Counted from the first letter of the stretch, positions 25,810 to 35,161 are shown. The stretch: 64,000 bases of DNA from Demequina pelophila (GCF_000971175.1 NZ_BBLY01000004.1:430298-494297), one strand, 5' to 3'. Notes: generated from the sequence alone by a model not told the origin. Translations and numbers: made by a program.

Positions 25810-27224
25810 TCCGAAACCGCCTCCTCGCCGTCGCCGCCGCCGGTGTGTGCGGGCTGCTGCTCGCCGTGGGCTCGGTGGTCTCCTCCGCCGATGCGATGGG
25901 CGGGTTCCAGGCGTCGTCCTACGACGACGACATCGCGAACGCCAAGGACCGCCAGACGAAGCTCGCCAAGGAGATCGAGGAGCTCGAGGCAGCGCTCGAG
26001 AACACGGACGCGGAAATCGTCGAGGCCGCGAAGAAGCTCGCCGAGACCGAGGCGAAGATCCCCGCCGCGCAGCAGGAGCTCGACGAGGCGACCGAGGCGC
26101 TCGACGCCGCCCTCGTGGAACAGCAGCTGGTGGCCGACAAGCTCGAGGCGGCGGAGGCCCAGGACCGCGCGATCACGCAGCAGATCGAGGCCGACGAGGA
26201 TCGCATCGGCGAGCTCCAGGACATCGTCGCCGAGCTCGCCCGGGCCCAGTACCAGGGCGTGGGCGACGACGAGGCGCTGTCGCTGGTGTTCGGCTCCGCC
26301 ACCTCGGAGGAGTTCATCGACCGCTTCGCCGCCGACCACAACGCCGCGCGCGTGCAGTCGAACGCGCTCGCGGACGTCGAGGAGATCGCGGCCGTCAACC
26401 GCAACCGCGGGTCGCGCCAGGAGGCCGTCCGCGAGTACATCGTCGAGCTCAAGGCGGAGGCCGATGCGCTGGTCGAGCTGACCACGCGGCTGAGGGCCGA
26501 GGCGCAGGCCAAGCGCGACGAGCTCGACCGCATCGTCGACGAGCAGAAGCGCATCACCGCGGAGCTCGAGGCCAAGCGCGACGAGGTGCTCGAGCAGCAG
26601 CGCGATCTCACCGCCAAGCAGGACGCCGTCATGGCGGAGATCAAGGAACTGGTCGAGAAGAAGCTCGCCGAGGAGGCCGAGCGCAAGCGCCGCGAGGAGG
26701 AGGCCCGCCGCAAGGCCGAGGAGGAGGCGCGGCGCAAGGCCGAGGAGGAGGCCGCCGCGGCGGCCGGCTCCGGCTCGTCGAGCTCGGGCTCGACGAGCTC
26801 CGGCACCGGCAGCTCGCTCACCAAGGGCGCCCTCGCGTACCCGACGGCGCTGAAGTACATCACGTCGTCCTACGGCATGCGCTTCCACCCGGTGCTCCAG
26901 TACTGGCGGCTCCACGCCGGCACCGACTTCCGGGCCTACTGCGGCACGCCCATCCTCGCGGCACGCTCCGGCACCGTGATCTGGGCGACCTACCAGCCGG
27001 GCTTCGGCAACCAGGTGATGCTGGACCACGACATCGTGGGCGGCAAGGTGCTCATGACGAGCTACAACCACCTCACGAGCTTCTCCGTGCGGTCGGGCCA
27101 GACGGTGAGCAAGGGCCAGGTGGTCGGCTACTCCGGCAACACCGGCACCTCGACCGCCTGCCACCTGCACTTCGAGACGTACGTCAACGGGGCCACGGTG
27201 GACCCGATGACGCTCGTCGGCTGA
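25806..27224 (+). CDS. M23 peptidoglycan hydrolase with coiled coil (FtsEX partner)
   Basis: This 472-aa protein has a signal peptide (1-30), a long coiled coil (about 40-330, ending in a RRKAEEEARRKAEEEAA run), a Ser/Gly linker and a LytM/M23 domain. Zinc ligands are visible in HAGTD and HLHFET, with the upstream His in RFHP. It cuts peptidoglycan cross-links. The coiled-coil plus LytM layout and the ATGA overlap with ftsX mark it as the EnvC/RipC-like effector controlled by FtsEX. All catalytic residues appear present, unlike degenerate EnvC. Confidence 0.92.
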   Translation: MIRNRLLAVAAAGVCGLLLAVGSVVSSADAMGGFQASSYDDDIANAKDRQTKLAKEIEELEAALENTDAEIVEAAKKLAETEAKIPAAQQELDEATEALDAALVEQQLVADKLEAAEAQDRAITQQIEADEDRIGELQDIVAELARAQYQGVGDDEALSLVFGSATSEEFIDRFAADHNAARVQSNALADVEEIAAVNRNRGSRQEAVREYIVELKAEADALVELTTRLRAEAQAKRDELDRIVDEQKRITAELEAKRDEVLEQQRDLTAKQDAVMAEIKELVEKKLAEEAERKRREEEARRKAEEEARRKAEEEAAAAAGSGSSSSGSTSSGTGSSLTKGALAYPTALKYITSSYGMRFHPVLQYWRLHAGTDFRAYCGTPILAARSGTVIWATYQPGFGNQVMLDHDIVGGKVLMTSYNHLTSFSVRSGQTVSKGQVVGYSGNTGTSTACHLHFETYVNGATVDPMTLVG

Positions 27225-27294
27225 CCCTTCGCGCCGGTATACTGTCGCGTCCGGCGGAGGTCGCCGGGATCGGCGAGCGCACGGGAGGTGAGCC

Positions 27295-27765
27295 ATGGCC
27301 GAGGACATCAAGGTCATCGCCAACAACCGGGCCGCGCGCCACGACTTCTTCATCGACGACACCTATGAGGCCGGCATCGTCCTGCGCGGCACCGAGGTGA
27401 AGTCGCTGCGCCAGGGGCGCGCGACCATCGGCGACGGCTACGTGTACGTCGATGGGGGAGAGGCCTGGGCGGAGAACCTCCACATCCCCGAGTACTCCCA
27501 GGGCACGTGGACCAACCACGCGCCGCGTCGCAAGCGCAAGCTGCTGCTGCACGCCCACGAGATCGACGAGCTGCTCCACAAGACGCGGGAGAAGGGCTTC
27601 ACGATCGTCCCGCTGCGGATGTACTTCCTCAACGGACGCGCCAAGCTCGAGATCGGCATCGCCCGAGGCAAGAAGCTCCACGACAAGCGCCAGGCGCTGC
27701 GGGAGAAGCAGGACAAGCGCGAGGCCGAGCGGGCCTTCGGCACCCAGCGCCGCGTCAATCGCTAG
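27295..27765 (+). CDS. smpB: SsrA-binding protein SmpB
   Basis: A 156-aa OB-fold protein that binds tmRNA and brings it to stalled ribosomes. Typical segments are [31 protein letters not shown], and the basic C-terminal tail [22 protein letters not shown], which mimics mRNA in the channel (quoted here in part: [13 protein letters not shown]). GGGAGGTGAGCC precedes the ATG. A TATACT box lies about 55 bp upstream. The tmRNA gene is 3.7 kb downstream, separated by the MMPL/TetR pair. Confidence 0.96.
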   Translation: MAEDIKVIANNRAARHDFFIDDTYEAGIVLRGTEVKSLRQGRATIGDGYVYVDGGEAWAENLHIPEYSQGTWTNHAPRRKRKLLLHAHEIDELLHKTREKGFTIVPLRMYFLNGRAKLEIGIARGKKLHDKRQALREKQDKREAERAFGTQRRVNR

Positions 27766-27805
27766 CCGCGCACTTCCTGCGCCCGCCGCTCAGGAGCGCC
27801 GCACA

Positions 27806-27845
27806 CGACGAGGGCCCGCGACCGAACGGTCGCGGGCCCTCGTCG
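27806..27845. terminator. Bidirectional terminator between smpB and the MMPL gene
   Basis: A perfect 19-bp stem (27806-27824 with 27827-27845) with a 2-nt centre lies between two convergent genes. It can serve both strands. Confidence 0.9.
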
Positions 27846-27865
27846 CGTGAAGCGGGAGGCGGGGA

Positions 27866-30649
27866 TCAGGCCTTGGCGGCCTCCGCATCGTCCCCGGTGG
27901 AGGAGCCGGCGGGGTGCTCGCCTCCGGGCTCGTCACCCTCGACCGCGTGCGGCACGGGGTGCGCGCGCTCCAGCTCGGAGCCCTCGACGTCCACGTTGGG
28001 CAGCAGCCGGTCGAGCCACGCGGGCATCCACCAGGCGGCGTTGCCGACCAGGTGCATGAGCGACGGCACGATCACCATGCGGACCAGGAACGCGTCGAAT
28101 AGCACGCCCACCGCGAGGCCGAAGCCGATCGCCCGGATGGTCGCGATGTGCGAGAACACGAAGCCGCCGAAGACGGAGATCATGATGATCGCCGCCGCGG
28201 TGACCACGGCGCGGCCGTGGCGCAGGCCCGCCATGACGGACTCGCGCGCGGTCGAGCCGTGGGCGAACGCCTCGCGCATACCCACCGTGATGAACAGCTG
28301 GTAGTCCATCGCGAGGCCGAACAGGATGCCCGTGAGCAGGATGGGCAGGAAGCTCAGCACCGGGCCCGGGTCGTGGACGCCGAAGAGCGAGCCGAGCCAG
28401 CCCCACTGATAGACCGCGGTGACCGCGCCGAACGCCGCGAAGAGCGACAGCACGAAGCCGGCGGTCGCGATGATCGGGACCAGCAGCGAGCGGAACACGA
28501 CGATGAGGATGACCACAGAGAGCCCCACCACGATCGCCAGGTACAGGGGCAGCACCGAGTCGAGCTTCTCCGACACGTCGATGTTGCCGCTGGCCTGGCC
28601 GGCGACGCCGATCTCGGTGCCGTCGTCGAGGGGGGAGAGGTCGCGCAGGTCGTGGACCAGCTGGGCCGTCGACTCGCTCGACGGGCCCTCGCGGGGGATC
28701 ACCTGGAATGCGAGGAAGTCGTAGTCGTCCGAGATGCCGATGGTGGCGAGATCCGCATCGTCCATGTCTCCCGCGGGGGAGACGACCGTGACGTCCTCGT
28801 TCTCCATGAGCATCATCGCGATGTCCACCTGCGCGGCGACCGCCTCCTGCTCGGTGGTGCCCTCGGGCAGCCTGGCGGTCACCAGCAGCGTCCCGTTCAC
28901 GCCCTCGCCGAACTTCTGGTCGATGGTCGTGTAGGCGACGTACTGCGTGGAGTCCTGGGGCTCCTGGAGGCCGTCGGGCAGGCCCAGGCGCATCGACATC
29001 GCGGGGATGGCGATGACCAGCAGCGCGGCGGCTGCCGCGACGAAGGCCACCAGCGCGGTCGCCGTCCTCATGGGCTTGACCGGCGGCTCCGCGTGCTCGG
29101 GGGCGCCGATGCTCGCACGGGCCTTGCGGCTGACGACGCGGGTGCCCAGCAGGCCGAGCACCGCGGGCGTGAGGGTGATGGCGACGAGCACCGCGACCAG
29201 CACCGAGAACGCGGCGACCGTGCCCATGATGCCCAGGAACGGCACGCCGGTGACGTTCAGGGCGAGCAGCGCGATCATCACCGTGACGCCCGCGAACACC
29301 ACCGCGTTGCCGGAGGTGCCGTTGGCGAGTCCGGCGGACTCGTGGACGTTCATGCCCGCGCGCACCTGCTTGCGGTGGCGGTTGACGATGAACAGGGAGT
29401 AGTCGATGCCCACCGCGAGGCCGAGCATGACGCCCAGGACCGGGGTGACGGAGGACATCTCGACGGTGCCGGAGAACGCCAGCGCGGTGAGGGCACCCAC
29501 GCCGACGCCCAGGACCGACGTGACGATCGGCTGGATGGCGGGCAGGAGCGCACGCATCATGACGAGCAGCACGATGAAGGCCAGGCCCACGCCGATGACC
29601 TCGCCGGCGCCCATGACGCCCTCGACGGAGGTCGCGATGTCCGCGGAGAAGTCCACCCGGATGCCGTCCGGCACGTTGGCGGACACGGTCTCCATGACCT
29701 CGGTCTTGTCCTCCTGGACCACCTCGTAGATGGGGGTCGCGAAGCGGATCATGCCGCGCGCGGTGGTGCCGTCGCCCGACACGAAGTGCATGTCGGCGGC
29801 CGCCTCGGCGAGCGGGCCGCGGGTCTCGAGCGCGGCCTCGGCGGCGTCGAGCTCGGCGAGGCCCTCGTCGAGCTCCTCCTGGGCCGCCTCGAGCTCGGCG
29901 AGGCCGTCGTCGATCTGCTGCTGCGCGGCGTCGAGCTCGGCGACTCCCCGGTCGATCTCCTCCTGCGCGGCGTCGAGCTCGGCCTGGTTGGCATCGAGCT
30001 GCGCCTGCTGCGCCTCGAACTGGGCCTGCGCGAACTCGTACGTGCCGGCCTCCTTCGCCTCCTCGATCGCGGCGTCGAGCTGCGCCTGACCCGCGTCGAG
30101 CTGCTCCTGGCCGGCGTCGATCTGCGCCTGACCGGCCTCCAGCTGGGCCTCGGCCGCCTCGCGCTGCGCGTCGAGCTGCGCCTGCCCGGCCTCGAGCTCC
30201 GCACGGCCGGCGTCGATCTGGGCCTGGCCGGCCTCCGCCTGCGCGCGGCCGTCCGCGATCTGCTGCGGCGCGTCCTCGAGCTGTGCGGTCTGGTCGGCGA
30301 TCTGCGCCTCCGTGGCGAACGGCTCCACGATCCCCACCACGGAGGGTGTGTCCTCGGCCGTGGCGAGCGCCTGGGCGATGCCGTCGGCCTGCTCGTCGGT
30401 GATCGCCGAGCCGTCGGTGGTCTGGAAGACGGCGTTGGCGGTGCCGCCGTCCAGTCCCTGGATCTCCTCGGAGAGCTCGTTGGCGACGCGCTCGGTCTCG
30501 AGACCCGGGATGGAGAAGCTGTCGGTGAGGGTGCCGCCGAACGCGACGAAGCCGCCGCCGGCGGCCCCGAGCGCGAGCACCCACGCGATGATCGCGATAA
30601 GGGGTCGCATCGCCGACGAGCGGCCGATGCGGTAGAGCAGGTTGGCCAC
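27866..30649 (-). CDS. MMPL/RND-family exporter with long periplasmic heptad repeats
   Basis: This 927-aa transporter has two MMPL halves of about six membrane segments each and GIDYSLFIVNRHR-type and AMDYQLFITV-type proton-relay segments. The first extracytoplasmic loop (about residues 120-285) consists of repeats like AGQAQLDAG and AELDAAQ, a probable long coiled coil of the kind seen in YdgH/YhgE-like exporters. MMPL proteins move lipids, siderophores or drugs with the proton gradient. The GTG start has AAAGGTG upstream. It is divergent from a TetR regulator that probably represses it. Confidence 0.9.
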   Translation of the reverse strand: MANLLYRIGRSSAMRPLIAIIAWVLALGAAGGGFVAFGGTLTDSFSIPGLETERVANELSEEIQGLDGGTANAVFQTTDGSAITDEQADGIAQALATAEDTPSVVGIVEPFATEAQIADQTAQLEDAPQQIADGRAQAEAGQAQIDAGRAELEAGQAQLDAQREAAEAQLEAGQAQIDAGQEQLDAGQAQLDAAIEEAKEAGTYEFAQAQFEAQQAQLDANQAELDAAQEEIDRGVAELDAAQQQIDDGLAELEAAQEELDEGLAELDAAEAALETRGPLAEAAADMHFVSGDGTTARGMIRFATPIYEVVQEDKTEVMETVSANVPDGIRVDFSADIATSVEGVMGAGEVIGVGLAFIVLLVMMRALLPAIQPIVTSVLGVGVGALTALAFSGTVEMSSVTPVLGVMLGLAVGIDYSLFIVNRHRKQVRAGMNVHESAGLANGTSGNAVVFAGVTVMIALLALNVTGVPFLGIMGTVAAFSVLVAVLVAITLTPAVLGLLGTRVVSRKARASIGAPEHAEPPVKPMRTATALVAFVAAAAALLVIAIPAMSMRLGLPDGLQEPQDSTQYVAYTTIDQKFGEGVNGTLLVTARLPEGTTEQEAVAAQVDIAMMLMENEDVTVVSPAGDMDDADLATIGISDDYDFLAFQVIPREGPSSESTAQLVHDLRDLSPLDDGTEIGVAGQASGNIDVSEKLDSVLPLYLAIVVGLSVVILIVVFRSLLVPIIATAGFVLSLFAAFGAVTAVYQWGWLGSLFGVHDPGPVLSFLPILLTGILFGLAMDYQLFITVGMREAFAHGSTARESVMAGLRHGRAVVTAAAIIMISVFGGFVFSHIATIRAIGFGLAVGVLFDAFLVRMVIVPSLMHLVGNAAWWMPAWLDRLLPNVDVEGSELERAHPVPHAVEGDEPGGEHPAGSSTGDDAEAAKA

Positions 30650-30763
30650 GAGGGCACCTTTCCGTTCAGGGAGTGAAGGGGAGCGGCGTCAGCGCCGATG
30701 CGACGCCTGGCGCGGTGCGCGGGCGTCGGCTGCGATCAGCGTACGTCGGCGACGGAAGATTCG

Positions 30764-30775
30764 CAACAGGTGTTG
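30764..30775. promoter_or_regulatory. Candidate TetR operator
   Basis: CAACAGGTGTTG has 5-bp inverted arms (CAACA/TGTTG) and lies in the 159-bp gap between the divergent MMPL and TetR genes. It is followed by the AT-rich GTTAAAT. Position and symmetry suit a TetR operator controlling both genes. Confidence 0.5.
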
Positions 30776-30808
30776 GTTAAATCGACGCGAGGTGGCACAA
30801 TCGCCGAC

Positions 30809-31372
30809 ATGGACGCCCGCGTCGTGAGAACCCGTCGCCGCCTGCAGGCCGCGCTCTTCGAGCTCGCGCGCGAGCGCGGCCTCGATGCGGTCTCCGTGAG
30901 CGACATCGCCGCGCGCGCGGGGATCAACCGCAGCACCTTCTACCAGCACTACTCCGACAAGGAGACCCTGCTGGCGGACGCCCTCGAGCACATCGCGGAC
31001 GAGTCGGGCGCGACCCTGGGCGCGATCGACCTGCTCGCCGCGGACCCTCCCGCCGTGCTCGTGAGCTTCCTCGCTCACCTCGACCAGAACCATGCGGTCT
31101 ACGGGCGGGTGTTCACCGAGCCCGGCTACGGCGCCGTGCTTGCCCGCCTGCGCACCACCATGCGCGAGTCGATTCGGGGCCTCGCGCCCGTCGCCGAGCG
31201 GGTCATGCCCCGCACGGTGCCCGTCGACATCGCCGCCGCGGGCGTCACCGGCCTGGTGCTCGGCGTGATCGGGGAGTGGCTCGCGCTCGAGGACCGCCCC
31301 GGACCGGAGGTGGCGGCCGCGTGGATCTGGCACACCGCGCTGGGGATGCCGGGCCTCTCGCCCGAGGCCTGA
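30809..31372 (+). CDS. TetR-family transcriptional regulator
   Basis: A 187-aa regulator. The N-terminal helix-turn-helix (about 18-50) reads VSVSDIAARAGINRSTFYQHYSDKE, of which NRSTFYQHY is the recognition helix. The C-terminal ligand domain is short and resembles TetR_C_7/AcrR-type domains. The start at 30809 is preceded by CACAAT 7 bp upstream and no ribosome-binding site, so leaderless translation is likely. It is divergent from the MMPL exporter and is the likely repressor of it. Confidence 0.9.
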   Translation: MDARVVRTRRRLQAALFELARERGLDAVSVSDIAARAGINRSTFYQHYSDKETLLADALEHIADESGATLGAIDLLAADPPAVLVSFLAHLDQNHAVYGRVFTEPGYGAVLARLRTTMRESIRGLAPVAERVMPRTVPVDIAAAGVTGLVLGVIGEWLALEDRPGPEVAAAWIWHTALGMPGLSPEA

Positions 31373-31392
31373 CGGCCCGCCCGGGCGGGCCG
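31373..31392 (+). terminator. 20-bp perfect palindrome after the tetR gene
   Basis: CGGCCCGCCCGGGCGGGCCG spans 31373-31392, directly after the stop codon. It can fold into a hairpin terminator. A minus-oriented GGACGATGC copy follows at 31394. Confidence 0.6.
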
Positions 31393-31437
31393 CGCATCGT
31401 CCCCTGGCCCATGCATCGGCCCCGGTTGCCGGGGGTG

Positions 31438-31466
31438 TTGGCCGCTGTCGGTCGCCCCGGTAGAAT
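31438..31466 (+). promoter_or_regulatory. Promoter of the tmRNA gene
   Basis: TTGGCC (31438-31443) and TAGAAT (31461-31466) are spaced by 17 bp. The mature tmRNA 5' end lies 18 bp beyond the -10 box, consistent with a short leader removed by RNase P. Confidence 0.7.
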
Positions 31467-31483
31467 GGGGGCACAACTGCACA

Positions 31484-31846
31484 GGGGATGATCGGTTTCG
31501 ACGTGTGCCTACTCGTCGGGGGAAGCGGGCCGAGGATGCTCGGTTATCTCGCAAACGCCCCGAGCAAACCATAGGTGCCGATAACAAGCGCACCGACTTC
31601 GCCCTCGCTGCCTAAGCGAGCCCCGAAGTCCGTCAGCCCGGGCGTGTTCCCGTCCCGGATCCTGGCGTCATTTAGGGAACTTGCTTCAGCTCCTCGTCAT
31701 TGGGAGTTGCGGGACTTTTAGATGACTGAGCCCGCTCGTTGTGCGCCTGACCGCGAGCGAGGGGCCGAGAAAACCATAGTCAGGCTGCGCCCGGAGAAGA
31801 CCTGGCGATATGCATGCGGACGCGGGTTCGATTCCCGCCATCTCCA
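31484..31846 (+). ncRNA. ssrA: Transfer-messenger RNA (tmRNA)
   Basis: The 5' GGGGATGATCGGTTTCGAC and the 3' GGGTTCGATTCCCGCC...ATCTCCA close the tRNA-like domain. The acceptor stem pairs GGGGATG with CATCTCC. The tag frame starts at GCC 31577 and ends at TAA 31613-31615, encoding ADNKRTDFALAA, with the terminal ALAA recognised by ClpXP. With SmpB it rescues stalled ribosomes. The 3' CCA is not encoded (CTC follows), so it must be added. Confidence 0.96.
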
Positions 31847-31865
31847 CTCATCCCTGTCTGGATAG

Positions 31866-31900
31866 AACGGCCGCCGCACCCCTCGGGGTGGGCGGCCGTT
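31866..31900 (+). terminator. tmRNA terminator
   Basis: AACGGCCGCC (31866-31875) pairs with GGCGGCCGTT (31891-31900), and the inner CACCCC pairs with GGGGTG, leaving one bulged G. This gives a 16-bp stem. Confidence 0.88.
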
Positions 31901-31993
31901 CGCGCGTTCCGGCGCCCGGCGCGGGCGCGGACGCGGGCCTACCCTGGAGGGGTGGGAGTACCACCTCGTCAGCGTGGAGAGGGGGTGAGAACG

Positions 31994-32488
31994 ATGACTG
32001 ACGTGATGACATACGTCGACGAATCGGTCCACATCGACGCGACGCCGCGTGACGTGTTCACGTACTGCCTCGACCCGCACCGGCTGTTCGCGGGTGACCC
32101 CAAGCACGTGGTCGAGTCCGACGTGGTCGATGGCGGCCAGGGCACCACGGCGCGCCTGTCGCTGAAGACGGGCCCCGTCGAGGAGGACGATGCGCTGGAG
32201 TACGTCGACGTCGTGCCCGACGCTCGCATCGAGATCGCGATGCGGCCGACCATGCACCTGCGGGGCGGCCACGGCAAGGGCCACGAGACGGCGCTGTTCA
32301 GCCTGGTGCACACGTTCGTGCCGGACGGCGCGGGCACCACGATGAGCCTGACGGTCGAGGTTCACGACCCGCCGGCCTACGAGCGGATGATGAGCAGGCT
32401 CGAGCACGGCGGCGCCGAGAAGCTGGTGAGGAACCGGCTGCAGCGGGTCAAGGAGGCGGTCGAGACCTGGAAGTCCGACGAGGTCTGA
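31994..32488 (+). CDS. SRPBCC/START-like domain protein
   Basis: A 164-aa protein of the Bet v1-like SRPBCC fold (ESVHIDATPRDVFTYCLDPHRL at the start, long C-terminal helix RNRLQRVKEAVETW). The fold binds hydrophobic ligands or catalyses cyclase/hydrolase reactions, and the ligand is unknown. GAGAGGGGGTGAGAACG precedes the ATG. The next gene encodes a related protein, so the pair probably arose by duplication and may be one operon. Confidence 0.75.
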   Translation: MTDVMTYVDESVHIDATPRDVFTYCLDPHRLFAGDPKHVVESDVVDGGQGTTARLSLKTGPVEEDDALEYVDVVPDARIEIAMRPTMHLRGGHGKGHETALFSLVHTFVPDGAGTTMSLTVEVHDPPAYERMMSRLEHGGAEKLVRNRLQRVKEAVETWKSDEV

Positions 32489-32545
32489 CGGCGGCCGGCG
32501 GCGGGGCGCCTCGACGCGTTCCGCCGTGGAGAGGAAGGAGATGTC

Positions 32546-32980
32546 ATGACCACCAACAAGCACCACCACGTCATCGGGATCGATGCGCCGCCGGGCAAGG
32601 TCTACGCGTACGTCGCGGACCCCTCCCACCTCGTCGCCGCGATGCCCGCGTCGAACAAGGCTCACCTGGTGAGCGTCGACCGGACGGACGACGGCCGGGT
32701 CGCCGGCTTCTCCGTCGAGTTCAAGATGCTGCCCGGCGTCAAGAGGACCGCGGTGTTCACCCGCGAGGAGGACGTGCCGGGGAGGAGGATCGTCGATCAC
32801 AACTCGCTCGGGGTGGTGTTCGACTACGGCATCGCGCCCGAGGCGGGAGGCGCGACCCTCACCTTCGACTGGGACGGGCCGCGCATGATGAAGGCGCTCG
32901 ACGCCGCCTTCTCGCACTCGGACCGTGACCTGGACGCCATTCTCGAGGACTACAAGCGCGCGATCGAGGCGACCGTCTAG
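32546..32980 (+). CDS. Second SRPBCC domain protein
   Basis: This 144-aa protein shares the start pattern (HHHVIGIDAPPGKVYAYVADPSHL) and C-terminal helix of the gene before it. It has a very good ribosome-binding site (GAGAGGAAGGAGAT). The two proteins are about 55 bp apart and likely cotranscribed, ending at the hairpin at 33036. No catalytic residues are recognised. Confidence 0.75.
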   Translation: MTTNKHHHVIGIDAPPGKVYAYVADPSHLVAAMPASNKAHLVSVDRTDDGRVAGFSVEFKMLPGVKRTAVFTREEDVPGRRIVDHNSLGVVFDYGIAPEAGGATLTFDWDGPRMMKALDAAFSHSDRDLDAILEDYKRAIEATV

Positions 32981-33035
32981 CGCCGCCGTGACTACCGGGG
33001 CCGCACCGGTGCTGCCGAGCGGCCCCGGAGCCGCG

Positions 33036-33064
33036 CCGCCCGCTCCCCTCGGGGCGGCGGGCGG
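33036..33064 (+). terminator. Hairpin after the SRPBCC pair
   Basis: CCGCCCGC (33036-33043) and CCCC pair with GGGG and GCGGGCGG (33057-33064) around a 2-nt loop, with a small internal bulge. Confidence 0.7.
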
Positions 33065-33139
33065 TTCCGCGTGAGCCCGTGGTCACTCCCCGGACCTTCG
33101 TACCGGCCCCAATGGTTGTATGAGTCGTAACTTTGTTCT

Positions 33140-34003
33140 GTGCTGACTCTTCCCGAAACCGTCGATGTCCACGCGCAGGCCGCCACCAAGAAGGTGAAGC
33201 TCTCGCGCACCCCGCTCCGGCTCCTCGTCTCCGCGATGCTCGCCGGCATGTGGATCGGGGTGGGCGACGTGCTCATGTGGTCCACGGCGGGCCCCATGCA
33301 TGTGGCGGACTCGGCCGCGGAGAAGCTGGTCGCCGGTGGCGTCTTCGCCGCCGCGCTCACGATCGTGGTGTTCGCCGGCTCGGAGCTCGCGACCTCCGCG
33401 ATGATGATCCTGCCGATCGGCGCGCTGCGGGGCGTGATCTCCTGGTGGGAGGCGGCCCGCACCCTCCTCGCGATCTTCTTCTCCAACATGGTCGGCGCCT
33501 TCGCGCTCGCGTGGGTGCTGCTCCAGACCGGGGTCCTGCACCACGGCGCGGCCGGCGAGTACTTCGCGGACTACCTGGCCGGCAAGATCTCGCACACCCC
33601 GAGCGAGCTGTTCTTCCGCGGCGTCATGTGCAACGTCCTCGTGTGCTGCGCGATCTGGGCGGCCGCGCGCCTCAAGTCCGAGGTCGCCAAGGCCATCATC
33701 ATCTTCTGGTGCGTGCTCGCGTTCATCGCGGCCGGCTTCGAGCACGTCGTGGCGAACATGACCACGTTCGCCCTGGCGCTCATCGGCGGCGGCGCCCACG
33801 CGAGCTGGCTCGACTTCGGCACCAACATGCTGTTCGTGGGCCTGGGCAACCTCGTCGGCGGCGGCGTGGTGATCGGGCTCGCATACTCGTTCGTCGCCGG
33901 TCGCGCCTCGGCGGCCTCCGACGACGACCTCGAGCACCTCGACGCGCAGCTCGAGAGCGCCGAGAACATCGAGGCGGAGCTTCAGGCGCAGCACGGGGCC
34001 TGA
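33140..34003 (+). CDS. Formate/nitrite transporter (FNT/FocA family)
   Basis: A 287-aa, six-segment channel of the FocA/NirC family. Repeat motifs include FAGSELATSAMMI (first half) and GFEHVVANMTTF (second half), the latter the FNT signature with the central His that controls anion protonation. In an organism with PflB, formate export is the likeliest role, although nitrite or hydrosulfide is possible. The GTG start follows TAACTT (33128-33133) by 6 bp, so the mRNA is probably leaderless. The 25-residue C-terminal tail is acidic. Confidence 0.9.
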   Translation: MLTLPETVDVHAQAATKKVKLSRTPLRLLVSAMLAGMWIGVGDVLMWSTAGPMHVADSAAEKLVAGGVFAAALTIVVFAGSELATSAMMILPIGALRGVISWWEAARTLLAIFFSNMVGAFALAWVLLQTGVLHHGAAGEYFADYLAGKISHTPSELFFRGVMCNVLVCCAIWAAARLKSEVAKAIIIFWCVLAFIAAGFEHVVANMTTFALALIGGGAHASWLDFGTNMLFVGLGNLVGGGVVIGLAYSFVAGRASAASDDDLEHLDAQLESAENIEAELQAQHGA

Positions 34004-34075
34004 CCGGCGGTGCCCATCGGGCGTGCGCCCGCGGCCGTGTGGCAATAACGCGCGCACCGCGGCTAGCCTCACGCC

Positions 34076-35161
34076 ATGGCATTGGCGATCCTCGCGACAC
34101 TCCTCGGCCTCGCCCTCGTGGCGTGGAGCGCCGACAAGTTCGTCGACGGCGCCGCCGCCGTCGCCCAGCACCTGGGCATGGCGCCCCTCCTCGTCGGCAT
34201 GGTGATCATCGGCTTCGGCACCTCCGCGCCGGAGCTCGCCGTGTCCGCCTTCGCCGCGGCCGACGGCGAGCCGGGACTCGCCCTGGGCAACGCGATCGGC
34301 TCGAACATCGCGAACATCGGTCTGATCCTGGGCGCGACGGCGATCGTCATGCCCATCGCCGTGCGCCGCGGCGTCCTGCGCAGCGAGTTGCCGTTCGTCC
34401 TGCTCGTCACGGTGCTCCTCGCCGGGCTCCTCGTCGACCGTCACCTGTCGCGCGCCGACGCGATGATCCTGGTGGCCGTGCTCGTCGGCTACCTCGCGTG
34501 GTCCATCTGGCGCGGCACCCGCCGCGAGGATGCGCCCGGCGGCGCGGCCGCCCCGCCCGGCGGCGCGCCCGTGGACGCGCCGGGTGCCCCTCCCGCGGAC
34601 GCGCCCGGCGCCGAGCCGGAGCCCGCGACCCCCGCATCGTCCGCGGACCGTGATCCCCTGGTGGCGACCGTGGTCGCGGAGGAGGAGCGCATCGGGCTGT
34701 CCAAGAAGGCCGCCTGGACCTGGACGCTCGTGGGCATGGCGCTACTGATCGTCGCCTCGCGCGTGCTCGTGTGGGGCGCGACCGGGATCGCGGAGCGGCT
34801 CGGATGGTCGGAACTGGTGATCGGCCTGACGGTGGTCGCCATCGGCACGTCGGCGCCCGAGCTGGCCGCAGGCCTCGCCGCGGCCCGCCGGGGCGCCGCG
34901 GACCTGGTGCTCGGCAACGTGATCGGCTCCAACCTCTTCAACGCGCTCGGCGTCGTCGGACTGGCGGGCCTCATCGCGCCGACGGCGGTCGAGGACGTCG
35001 CCCTCACCCGCGACATTCCCGCGCTGCTCGTGATCACGGTCGCCCTGATCCTCATGGCCTACCACCCGCGCCGCGACGGCCGGATCAACCGCATCGAGGG
35101 CGGCGTGCTGCTGGTCGCATGGATCGGCTACACGGTCGTGCTCATCGCGACCGCGGGCTGA
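34076..35161 (+). CDS. Calcium/sodium antiporter (YrbG-like CaCA family)
   Basis: A 361-aa exchanger with two canonical alpha repeats (GFGTSAPELAVS with GNAIGSNIANIG, and AIGTSAPELAAG with GNVIGSNLFNAL). A Pro/Ala/Gly-rich cytoplasmic linker of about 60 residues separates the halves. It keeps every catalytic acidic and Asn residue that the protein at 6279 has lost, so it is probably the working cation exchanger. TAGCCT sits 6 bp before the ATG. The linker contains an in-frame GGACGATGC copy (ASSAD). Confidence 0.9.
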   Translation: MALAILATLLGLALVAWSADKFVDGAAAVAQHLGMAPLLVGMVIIGFGTSAPELAVSAFAAADGEPGLALGNAIGSNIANIGLILGATAIVMPIAVRRGVLRSELPFVLLVTVLLAGLLVDRHLSRADAMILVAVLVGYLAWSIWRGTRREDAPGGAAAPPGGAPVDAPGAPPADAPGAEPEPATPASSADRDPLVATVVAEEERIGLSKKAAWTWTLVGMALLIVASRVLVWGATGIAERLGWSELVIGLTVVAIGTSAPELAAGLAAARRGAADLVLGNVIGSNLFNALGVVGLAGLIAPTAVEDVALTRDIPALLVITVALILMAYHPRRDGRINRIEGGVLLVAWIGYTVVLIATAG

